DNA from: Hemibagrus wyckioides
Lineage: Eukaryota > Chordata > Actinopteri > Siluriformes > Bagridae
DNA: 64,000 bases
Assembly: GCF_019097595.1 (NCBI RefSeq)
Contig: NC_080716.1
Coordinates: 26,111,401 to 26,175,400 of the forward strand
Reading direction: 5' to 3'
A model generated the notes under the pieces. It did not search any database. It was given only the letters and a program-made list of their open reading frames with translations, and was not told the origin of the DNA. Below, one piece after another: positions 1 to 11,130 of this stretch. The first letter of the stretch is position 1. Every line of letters begins with the position of its first letter. Made by a program: the position numbers and the translations under genes.

Positions 1-486
1 GCAATGTGCTATATCTGAGTATCTGTAAAAATATAGGCAATTCAAGCATTAAATTAAATAATTAAATCTAAATTCTTGGCAGATTTGTCAAAGATTTCTG
101 CTCTGAGAAACCATTTTTTACAGAAAGATATTTAGGCATTTATATAAAATATTTCCATGTGTATAAAAATGCTTATTTAAATATATAAATATTTAAATAT
201 AGTAGGGTTTATGAAATATCATGACAGGTCATAGAGTAGATTTACTAAAGTTTATACATTTACTCTTATAGAAAGATCATGAGAAATTAAGTGGAAAAAA
301 GGTAAATAAATAAATAATTTTAAAAAAAAGTACTGAATGTAATGAATTGAGGGCTTGCGAGTGACGTGATGGAATTTTACCCCACCGTTTTGCACAAACC
401 TCTGAGATACATTTGAAATTCATAAAAAGGGCCATTATTAATTATTAACATCAAATTTTAATGCTTTTTCTTCTTTTTTTTTGCAG
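1..486. other. AT-rich intron 6 sequence
   Basis: Part of znf521 intron 6. Strongly AT-rich with no recognisable feature. It ends in a T/C tract that forms a good plus-strand splice acceptor (see next entry). Confidence 0.6.
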
Positions 487-584
487 AGACCCAAAGACCT
501 GTCAGAAAGAAAACCTCGCTCCTGTATCGTATGCAGTAGGATGGAGTCTGTCAGCATGTGTTACACCTCCATGAGGGATGCGCT
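487..584 (+). other. Exon-like segment, antisense to znf521
   Basis: On the plus strand a long T/C tract ending TTTTTTGCAG (to 486) precedes a 98-bp segment closed by a good donor, GTAAGC (585-590). One frame is open throughout (RPKDLSERKPRSCIVCSRME at the start). It has four cysteines over 33 codons, then a TAA that overlaps the donor. I do not recognise the peptide. It could be an exon of an antisense transcript, a conserved regulatory element or chance. Confidence 0.25.
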
Positions 585-860
585 GTAAGCAGTGTGTAAA
601 TGCGAGTCCTAAATATATGACTGCTAAACACGTGTGGAACGGGAAGTGGGGCGACGCGAAAGCAGCTTTGTCCACCGAGAAGAGTGATGAGGCTTAGCGG
701 GAGCCGAGTGGAGAACGGCAGCTAAGAGCTTTGCAGATTTCATTATCCAGACAGTTAACCCTGCTGACACCGGAGCGGGGAGCGATCCTCACAGGATGGA
801 GTGCGCCACGCTCCGAGACTGATGAGATCATTACCACCAACATCCACAATTAGCATGTTC
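585..860. promoter_or_regulatory. Candidate conserved noncoding island
   Basis: A CpG-containing stretch of balanced composition between AT-rich DNA and a CT microsatellite. Examples are the runs around 640-700 and 770-830. It has no repeat structure and no coding frame. Intronic znf521 regions are known to be rich in conserved enhancers. Assignment rests on composition only. Confidence 0.28.
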
Positions 861-869
861 CCCCCCTTC

Positions 870-976
870 ATCTCTCTCTCTCTTTCTCTTTCTCTCTCTC
901 TCTCTCTCTATCTCTCTACACACACAAAACCATCTCTTTGTCTCCTCAGTCTCTCTCTCTCTCTCTCTCTCTCTCC
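870..976. repeat. (TC)n microsatellite, interrupted
   Basis: Two blocks of TC dinucleotides (871-918 and about 949-976) separated by a short CACACA-containing spacer. Confidence 0.95.
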
Positions 977-2772
<1,796 letters not shown>

Positions 2773-3408
2773 TATCCATCTGTGCATCCATCCATCCGTC
2801 TGTCCATCCATCTGGCAGACCATCCGTCCATTCAACCATCCATCCATCCATTTATCCATATAACCACCCATTTATCCACATGTCCATCCATCCATCTAAC
2901 CACCCATCCATCTGTCCACCCATCTGTCCATCCATCCATCTATTCATCCATCCATCCATCCACCCATCTGTCCATCCATCTGTCCATCCATCCAATCGTC
3001 CCTCCCTTCATCCATCCATCCATCCATCCATCTAATCACCTATCCATCTGTCCACCCATCTGTCCATCCATTCTATCATCCATCCATCCATCCATTTCTG
3101 TAGCATTTACAGAGTAACAAGGAACCTGGAGTCTATTCCAGGGGACTCAGGGCACAAGGTGGAGGACACCCTAGATGGTGTGTCACCTTATCACAGGACA
3201 CACACACACAAACAGACACACACACACACACAAACACACACAATCTAGAGACACCATTCAGCCTGTATGTCTTTAGATTGAAGGAGGAAACCAGTGAACT
3301 CAGAGGAAACCCCTGAAGCACAGGGAGAACATGCAATCTCCACACACAGGAAAGAGGCAGGATTCAAACCTCTAACCCCAGTGTGAGTCAAACATTCTAA
3401 CCTCTAAA
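2773..3408 (+). repeat. Dispersed fish repeat with (CATC)n head
   Basis: A degenerate CATC array (2773-3096) leads into a repeat body with landmark phrases common in teleost genomes: GGAACCTGGAGTCTATTCCA, a CA-rich stretch at 3196-3242, then GGAGGAAACC, GGGAGAACATGCAATCTCC and a terminal AACCTCTAA. A second diverged copy of the body is at 58672-58915. I recognise the family by sight but cannot name it. The threonine/proline/serine-rich frame over the CATC array is not a gene. Confidence 0.75.
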
Positions 3409-4033
3409 CTTTTTTTGTTTAAATAATTGTTAATAAATACAGTTGCTTTACAGTTATTCACATCTGATTGTTATAAAGGATGAGTAGTGATGCACAAAGC
3501 ATTACAGTGACACCTGGGATCTAAACCGGGATTAGGAGAGGATTATTTATATTAAAAAAATTATTTATAAAATTTTTATGAGGCAATATTAGCTTTAAAA
3601 CAAACACAAGTCATAAACACTTATTAGCACAGTTCTAAAGATTTATGTATATGTCTTATCCTGGAAAGTGTTCCAAGTATATTTAACTACTGATCAACTT
3701 AATTCTACTGTGTTTTGCCGAATGAGAAACTCCGATTGCTTCCAATTTGCCCTTCTTGTGTTTAGCATTGATTAAAGTAGTGATATGAGCACATGCTTTT
3801 GATTTCCCGAGTTTAAGAAGATGTAATACAATGCGCCATCAGTTCCCATTAAGCACAAATTGGACAGCCGGCAGGGGTCCTGTCTGCTTTAGAAACTTTT
3901 TTTTTCCCTCTCACTAGCATACAAAAAAATAGAGTATGGGGGAAAAAAAGCAGCTTTTACATCATCCCTGATGTTATTTAGATGCTGAGTAAAATGAAAT
4001 GAGTAACAGCATCCACAGCTACACAAATCAATC

Positions 4034-4036
<3 letters not shown>
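3409..4036. other. Intron 5, no feature recognised
   Basis: AT-rich sequence without recognised repeats or coding signals. Confidence 0.55.

Positions 4037-4109
<73 letters not shown>
4037..4109. repeat. (AT)n microsatellite
   Basis: Uninterrupted AT dinucleotide run of about 36 units, directly abutting the inverted repeat at 4113. Confidence 0.97.
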
Positions 4110-4112
<3 letters not shown>

Positions 4113-4113
<1 letters not shown>

Positions 4114-4215
4114 GCTTTTTGTCTCATGATCTGAAAATTAGACGAAGAAATATTTATATTTTATATATATATATATATTTCTTAGTCTAATTTTCAGATC
4201 ATGAGACAAAAAGCT
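4113..4215. repeat. Near-perfect inverted repeat (hairpin)
   Basis: Arms at 4113-4153 and about 4175-4215 are reverse complements over roughly 40 bp with one mismatch. AGCTTTTTGTCTCATGATCT is on the left and its complement ends the right arm. They flank a short AT-rich loop. The transcript could fold into a long stem. It resembles the terminal part of a foldback element. Confidence 0.9.
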
Positions 4216-4345
4216 GTGTGATTTATGCAAATGTCTGTTCATTATAGATTTCATGCTGCCTTCATGACAGTGCCAGTCAGCTGCAAAAGTATTGGCATCC
4301 TTCATGAAAATGAGCATTCTGAGCTCAAACTTTGTTACTCTATAC
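4216..4345. repeat. Possible DNA-transposon fragment
   Basis: Contains TGCAAAAGTATTGGCATCC, a phrase like those at the ends of degraded Tc1-like fish elements. It sits directly beside the hairpin. Family assignment is weak. Confidence 0.3.
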
Positions 4346-5089
4346 ACTTTTTTGCGATTATTAATTAATTAATTCCCATTTAATAAATGAAAAACAACAA
4401 TTCAAATAAATGAAATGAATAATATCGTGGAGATCTATAATCTAGGGCGTTCATCAAGACTTGGTAGAGTTTATGGTTTGAGATGCTGTAGATTTAAGAT
4501 AGATTAAAAACAAAAAAAATACAAATTGTAATGCAATTTCTAAGTGTTATAATCTAAGACAACGAGAAAATAAAAACAAGAACGAGATAATCTGAGCTTG
4601 AGCTGCCGTCTAGTTTTAATTAATGATAAAACAAAAATAAATAAATAAATAAATAAACTAATACATTTTTAAAAATCGATGCTCTTCAAAATCTGACATT
4701 CTTCACTTTATCTTTTATTAATAGCTTCTGAGCGACTTTAAGTTAAAATACTGATATCTATGAGCGCTACCATTCATCAGATTAACACGAAATCCTTTGA
4801 CATTCACTAATTTTGTAATTTTGTATGTTGTAAAAATAGAAGAGTCCCTGTGGTAAAGTGAACATGGAGACTGCTCGTGTTTAAATGCCATTAATTCTCA
4901 CTGCAATGCATTCTACTTCAATTTGCTTCAAAGTGCTTTCTGTTAACCCTTTTCTAGCGCTAAAGTTTCGATCGCTGACTTTCTCCCTGCGTTTGAAAAC
5001 ATAAAAAGGTGGAGAAAAGGAAAGAATTCTGAGTTGCCTTTACAATCAAAATGATAAGGTAAGTGAAACCATCCATGACTCATCCACTC
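4346..5089. other. AT-rich intron, no gene
   Basis: AT-rich with an AAAT microsatellite at about 4636-4658. Nothing else recognised. Confidence 0.55.
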
Positions 5090-5300
5090 TCTCGCTCTCC
5101 ACGGTCCGGCGCTTGCCATATGGGGCCGAATCAAGCCCGGACACCCTCAGGAACCAGCTGCGGCCCACCATAGCACCCAGAGGACCGTTTAGCAGGACGG
5201 ACCGTGATACAGCGCTGGCAAGACAAGCGACCTGAGCAGCCCGACACCCAAAGAAGTGCCGGGGACAGATGGGTGTTTAGCATGAATGATTCTGTTACCA
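5090..5300. promoter_or_regulatory. GC-richer island, candidate regulatory element
   Basis: A compact GC-richer block with several CpGs stands out between AT-rich flanks and has no repeat or coding pattern. Candidate conserved noncoding element by composition only. Confidence 0.27.
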
Positions 5301-5589
5301 GAGACACCTGAACCAGACTCTATACACACACACACATGCTCTCAAGGACACACACAGACACACCAAACATCCCAAACCAATTACCATAGAGACCCCTAAA
5401 AAGCGAGAAAGTCCATTCTGACCTCAGCAATGATATCATTATAAAATTAGGATCCTTTGAAAATTTGCATTCTAACTAGTCAAATTTCTTCAACAAACTC
5501 AGTAAAAAAAAACAAAAAAAAACTTCATTTTCTTTCAAAAAGTCCACAAGTAACAAAGCACCAGTGGGTCACACAATGGAAAATTGAAG

Positions 5590-5620
<31 letters not shown>

Positions 5621-6054
5621 CTGGCAGCATGTCTTGCTGTGTCTCGAACACAAGAGTATTAAAAGCAGACTGCCCGAGACGCTTATGAGAGAGAGATACT
5701 GTCATCTCCGCTAGAGCTCTGAGCTCACTTCCATCCCAGAGTAGAAACTTCAAACCGACACAGCCAAACCACCAGCAGCCGTTCCTTTCAAAAAAAAAAA
5801 AAAAAAAACTTTCTGTTCAGCCATTTTGTACTCAGTGGGATGTAACTTTCAGGAAGAGTTTTGTTGGAGGAGCGGCTATGGATGATTGTTCGGTGTTCGT
5901 TGGAGAGATTATGTTAAATAATTATGAGCCAAAACTCTGAGAATTAAAAAAATGTGTGTGAGACATTCTGTATGTCCATCATTCACAGAGATACACTTTA
6001 ACAAATGAGGGGGGAAAAAATCACAGCATGTAGTTTATGATAAGCACTAATATG

Positions 6055-6055
<1 letters not shown>
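5301..6055. other. Intronic spacer with poly-A runs
   Basis: Poly-A tracts at about 5589-5616 and 5790-5808 and a short CA repeat near 5323-5334. The small open frames here depend on these tracts. No gene. Confidence 0.6.

Positions 6056-6118
<63 letters not shown>
6056..6118. repeat. (TTA)n microsatellite
   Basis: About 21 uninterrupted TTA units. Confidence 0.97.
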
Positions 6119-6122
6119 GAAC

Positions 6123-6457
6123 CCTAGATGAATACACAGTGCACTCAGTTTAAACCTCAGACTTTTCCATGATATTATATAAGATTTTGTGTCTAAAAGT
6201 AAAAGAATCAATAGCCAATAAACTCAGCTCGAAAATCAATATACTCAGCGATATTTGGTGGAAGCCTGTGATTTTTCAAAATGACCGCAGATTCTAGGCA
6301 GTTTTGGGCCGAGACGTTAGAGATGGGTGGACGGATGACGTCATCTCAACACACATTCAGCCGAAACTCTCTTTCATTCACGTATTCCTATTTTATCTAT
6401 TTCCTGTGTTTGTGGATACTGCTGGAAGCTGTGAATTTCCCTTTGAGATGAATAAAG

Positions 6458-6532
<75 letters not shown>

Positions 6533-6860
6533 GTGGAACGTGAGTACAGCACTCATTACATATGCTAGAAGAAGAATCGTGTGCTTGCGATTTAGACGAT
6601 CCGATAATTGAATTTTCTGCGAAATAAAGCACAAAAAGCAAAACAGATGCAGGAAATGCAACATTTTTTGCTTCAACAATCGGAAAAAAGTTGTATATCC
6701 TGGAAAATATGCAGAACATGGCTTTAATCCAAGTGGCTGAGGAAACCCAATATGCTTGTTTGTGATTGGACAAGCCTCCTGTTCGTCACTTTACTATAAA
6801 CACGACTATAAACGCTTGTAGATCCTGGAGGCGGAGCTTCATGAACGCAAATGCGAACGG
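6123..6860 (+). mobile_element. Dispersed fish repeat with a nested retroelement tail
   Basis: The outer segments (6123-about 6385 and 6533-about 6860) read like two halves of one dispersed element. Between them (about 6390-6532) lies a tail of the type CTGTGAATTTCCCTTTGAGA then AATAAAG followed by (TATC)n at 6458-6532. That tail is the familiar 3' end of fish non-LTR elements that seed tetranucleotide arrays. I infer that a retroelement inserted into an older repeat. Families are not named with confidence. Confidence 0.5.
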
Positions 6861-7500
6861 TAGTCAGTGAGAAAAACAATAATTAAATTGTAAACTAATC
6901 TTTCCTAACTCTGATTTAAGGCTGTGATTCTAGATGATTTGTCCGTATGTTTGAATCTGCTACGATGTTTATTATGATGATGTGATTTACTAACCTTCCA
7001 TATATATATTTATATATGTGATGAACGTTAGGACTAGGAATGTAGTTAAGGACTGGTTTAGAAGTTACAGCATATCACTGTGCTAGTCTTATTAAATTAT
7101 TTACGCACAAGCTAAAAACAGTGTTTATCGGTGGTTAATTTAATATAATTAATATAATAATAGACCTAATCTATAATCAGTAACCCGAATAATTTCAATC
7201 ATTAATGAATTGATCCAAATCATCTGATCTTTCTACTTATTTAACTTTTGTTACATTTAGTGAATATATTTGACATGAAATTATTTAATTGTTTAATTAC
7301 TACAGACATTTTCTTTTTTACATTCATTTTTTTCTTCATGACGCCATCTTGCTCTAGATTTCTTTGCCTCGGCGTATTTTTCTGCTACATGAGAACCCAA
7401 TTTGTGGTCAGAGATACAGTCAATGCTTCTCTCACGAAGCGGTTCCACACAATTAAGTACGAAAGAAAAGTGAAATCTTGTAAACTCAGAGAACTTGCTT
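6861..7500. other. AT-rich intron, no feature recognised
   Basis: AT-rich sequence with short ATAT runs near 7001-7016. No gene or repeat family recognised. Confidence 0.55.
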
Positions 7501-7501
7501 C

Positions 7502-7530
7502 ACCCCAACCCCCACCCCCCCCCACCCCCC
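7502..7530 (-). other. C-run cluster (G-quadruplex on minus strand)
   Basis: Four C-runs of four to nine bases separated by one or two A residues on the plus strand. The transcribed RNA of znf521 therefore carries four G-runs with one- or two-base loops, the classic pattern for a stable G-quadruplex. The plus strand could form an i-motif. Confidence 0.7.
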
Positions 7531-8020
7531 AAATAAAAAGAGATTCTCTGTGGCTTGGAGAGAGCCAGAGAGTGAGACACAACCCAAATGCGTATATATT
7601 TCACGCTCTATTGAGAGACAGAAGACGGAGAGATGAGATTTCTCTTCTGCTTTATTGCTTCTTGCATTTTCCAAGAAAACAGCTTCCTTTGATTATTAGC
7701 TTATGTTATTAAGAGGTAGGTCTCGTGGACATTTATTCAAATTTTATTTTTATTTTATTTTCCAAACCCTAATTTCTACTCCTAAATGTCAGAGTGGTTT
7801 ACTCAGAGCTAAAGCAACAAGGGGCTGTCTCTCTAAAGGCCTACAACTCAACTGATCATATCATCATGTAGTCTCTTTAGATCCATTCCAATCTAATAAC
7901 TTTCTGCTTCCTGGCAAGCGCAGCTCTTCTCTTTTTTTTGTGTCTATGAAACCGTCCGTACGTTCCAGAGAATCGTTTCTGTTTCTTTGGGTCAAACTTT
8001 AATTCCTTCTTTTCCATGCA
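7531..8020. other. Intron, no feature recognised
   Basis: Mixed composition sequence between the C-run cluster and the CpG-rich patch. Nothing recognised. Confidence 0.5.
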
Positions 8021-8440
8021 GGCTTTCTTTGCGCGCTCGCCTCGTCCGTACTTCCTGACACGCCGCCTGTTCTGTGTTAACGCAGTTTTAAGAAGGAGAC
8101 AGTGCCAGTGCGTCTGCAGCCTAGCACCGCTGACACCAGAGAAAGCTGAAAACTCATCTGCATATCCACAGGGTCTGCCGCTCGCGCCCTCATGCTTTAT
8201 GCATTCAGCAGCTCGCTCCGGCGCTGGCGCTTAATCTCTCTCCCATGTGGAGGGAGTGGGAAGTAAAGAAATAAAAGAATCCTGCCAATATTAAATATAC
8301 AGGATGCACCTTTTCCTCTTAATCTCCGAGTTGAAAAGGACACACACGGAGACGAAGGATCGGGTCGATCTGCGTTTATTTTGCGGGCTGAATCGTTGAA
8401 CGGGTGCACGCAGTTGCTAACAGGAAGCTGTAAAGTGGGG
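8021..8440. promoter_or_regulatory. CpG-rich patch inside intron 5
   Basis: About 17 CpG dinucleotides fall between 8021 and 8240, with more in the following 200 bp (CGGAGACGAAGG, CGGGTCGATC). This is unlike the CpG-poor surroundings. No coding frame of note. It could be an internal promoter, an enhancer or a CpG-island remnant. The identification is compositional. Confidence 0.38.
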
Positions 8441-8959
8441 GGAAAGTTCATTTTATAACGCACTTTTAAGACAAAGACGGAGCTTATTTAAAGTCCAGGT
8501 TTAGCAAAATGCCCTCGTTTGCTCTGCTCTCTGGTTCCAAAACAGGCTGCTATCAATTCTGCTGAGATTCAGCTCAGTGTTAGTGCTTGGCATTGATGCA
8601 GAAGAATCTGATACATAGATTTACAGCTGCCACAAGGGGCTGGGGAACGTCTTGCTCTTAAAGGGACCTACTGAGGTTAGCAACACATTTCTGCAAAAAA
8701 CCTGCTCTGGAAAAAGGCTTTTGTGCAATGCACTGGTACTTTTACCAATAAAGAGGGAAAAAAAAAAATCAATAATGAAACTAAGCTGCTTTCTGTTTGG
8801 TCAGGTTTGATTATGTTTTGAACATGCAGTGGAAAAATACCAATGAGAAAGAAACCGAATTCATATCTTTTTTTTTTTTAGATATATATATGGCTGATTA
8901 TCGATGGTGATTATATCCCAGTGATGTGAGAACTAAAATTTCACTGAAAACAATAAAAT
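8441..8959. other. Intron, no feature recognised
   Basis: AT-leaning sequence without recognised repeats. It ends in a T run and ATAT stretch before the GATA array. Confidence 0.5.
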
Positions 8960-9052
<93 letters not shown>

Positions 9053-9072
9053 TAGATAGATAAATAAATAAA
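8960..9072. repeat. (GATA)n microsatellite
   Basis: A perfect AGAT tetranucleotide array at 8960-9048 of about 22 units, followed by a degenerate tail. Confidence 0.97.
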
Positions 9073-9146
9073 ATGGATGCTCCTCTAAATATCAGAGTTT
9101 CATTTCCACAACCGCAATCCTGTGCTTGCAATTTGGCCAGTTTGCC

Positions 9147-9148
9147 AA

Positions 9149-9183
<35 letters not shown>

Positions 9184-9317
9184 ATAGCTCAAGTTGCATT
9201 GCACAATGAAAAACATATCTCAGCAAAATAAAAACAATAACCCTAAAAACTTCAGTCAAATGAGTCAATATGTAAAATATTACAGCAATTTACAGTAAAT
9301 ATATTTATATTTACATT

Positions 9318-9392
<75 letters not shown>

Positions 9393-9397
9393 TTTTT
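9147..9397. repeat. (AAAT)n and (AT)n/T microsatellites
   Basis: An AAAT array at 9147-9185. An AT dinucleotide run at 9320-9384 passes into a T tract ending at 9397. The sequence between them is AT-rich. Confidence 0.93.
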
Positions 9398-9529
9398 ACA
9401 GAATTGTTTTGAAAGCAAGTAAATTGCTTACAATCTTCCATCCTTTTATTTTTCCTTTCATGTGTCATGTGTCAAGTTTGCTGGCTTCTGGTTGGTTCCT
9501 GTTTGTATTGTTTTTTCTTCTCTCTTCTA

Positions 9530-9808
9530 GCACTGAGGTGGTGGAATGAACTTCCCCTAGATGTCCGTACAGCCGAGTCACTGATTGTCTTCAAACGATG
9601 GGTGAAGACCTACCTGAAACACTTCAACTAGCTTTATGTATTTATTTATTTTGAAAAAATGTGCTATATTTCCTCACAACAGAGTTTTAGGCTGATGGTA
9701 TCATACGTATGTGTCCTAGTGAACCAGTATCAATGTATTCATTGATAGAGACTTTTGAACATCAGTCTGGATAAGAGCGTCTGCCAAAAAACATAAACGT
9801 AAATGTAA
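9530..9808 (+). mobile_element. 5'-truncated L2-clade LINE, 3' end
   Basis: Frame 9530-9631 encodes ALRWWNELPLDVRTAESLIV then FKRWVKTYLKHFN and a stop. It matches the C-terminal signature of L2/CR1-group LINE ORF2 proteins (WN-LP--VR-A-SL--FK--LKTYL). A 3' UTR follows, with CTGGATAAGAGCGTCTGCCA, a phrase shared by L2-type LINE and SINE tails in fish, ending in TAAATG-like repeats. Only the last 33 codons of the polymerase protein remain, so it cannot move by itself. A short TCTTCTAG tract precedes it. Confidence 0.8.
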
Positions 9809-10855
9809 ACATTATTTTGAACATACAGTGGAAAAACAAAAACAAAACGAAAACAAGAGGACATATTTTTACATGCGTCTACTAGTGAATCCCAATAATA
9901 AAGTCACTAGGAAGTCTGAAAATCTGTATACAGTAAATATAAATATTAACTTCAGAAGTAAATCCCAAGCTTTCCTTAGTTCCCATTTGGCCCTGTTCTT
10001 GTTTTGCCAAAGGGATAAGAAACCTATAAATTGCAGGAACAGTATGTACCCTACAATAATACACATAATTATCGATGGGCAATCCCGTTGGTAATGTACA
10101 AAGCCTAAAAAAAAATAATAAATAAATAAAAATGCTGCAATTCCGCTTGGGTCACGTGGTTGGTGTGCTGTGGGCCTGTGCATGAAGCCACACCACTGCT
10201 GTTTAACTTTTATATGTGAAACTCCCTCTACGTTTGCGCTGATTAAAAACAGTCTCAGAAGGCCTTTATAGTTAGACGCAGACCTGGAAGCAGTAGGTGG
10301 GTCTGTTTCTCGCCTCTCGTGGTGAGAGCTATCTATTAAAGCATAATGGGCCCGAAATCTGCGTGATTAAAGCTCAGGGAATAAGGGATGCAAACAAATC
10401 GACTCCTCCTCCCTAGGAGAGGCTGTGTGTTTCTGCGTGTTTGTATATAGAAAAGGAAAAAGAGGATAATCTCTAGGGTGTGTAGTCGCTCACATGGGAA
10501 CACGCTGCATCTTTCCAAAATTTATCGATTCGACGAAACAGGAGGATCTTCAGACGAGCTTCTCCCCAAAGACTAATTGCTGCTTGACTGGCCGTCGTTT
10601 TCTTCATTAGCTTCCACTACCATATAAGGTCGTATAAAAACCCGGGCTCTGGAGTCATTTCATTAGACGCTCTGTCTGGAGTTCTGGATCACTAGGAAAT
10701 GGTGGGCACTGTGTGATATTTTGCCAGCAAGTGCACAGACTGGGACGCCAAAGCTGATTAGTAATGTTGTGTCTCCTGGAGATCCATGTGCAGAGCTGCT
10801 TAGCTCTGACGTCATAGTTTGTGAATTTCAGCAGTTTCAGCTTGGGTAGCTGTTA
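9809..10855. other. Intron, no gene recognised
   Basis: Mixed sequence. The part from about 10540 to 10855 has more balanced composition and could hold a conserved element, but no motif is decisive. Confidence 0.45.
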
Positions 10856-11130
10856 GGATCAAAAGACTGACATATCCCTGTTGTTAACACCTTGAGCTAC
10901 ATCTTGATACTATCACAATGACATGATAAGCTTAAAAGCCAGCATGTTTTATGCAGGTTATGACATCATGACGCAAACATAATTGTCATAATGGCATAAC
11001 GACTTGACATTGATATTATTTAATCTTCGTAAGCCGGTAATGTGTGATGTCATAGTGGCATATGCCATTGTTAGTCCTTACTAGTCATAGTCCTTTTATG
11101 ATGCTAAACATTGTAATTAATTACGGAGGT
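10856..11130. repeat. Possible parent repeat flanking the 26-bp array
   Basis: Loose repetitions of GACATGATAAG, TATGACATCATGAC and TGTCATAATGGCATAA resemble the 26-bp units that follow. This may be the degraded element from which the array was amplified. Inference from visual similarity. Confidence 0.35.

Noticed and set aside
2782..3117. Open frame of repeated Ile-His-Pro-Ser residues
   Set aside because: Translation of a CATC microsatellite at the head of a dispersed repeat.
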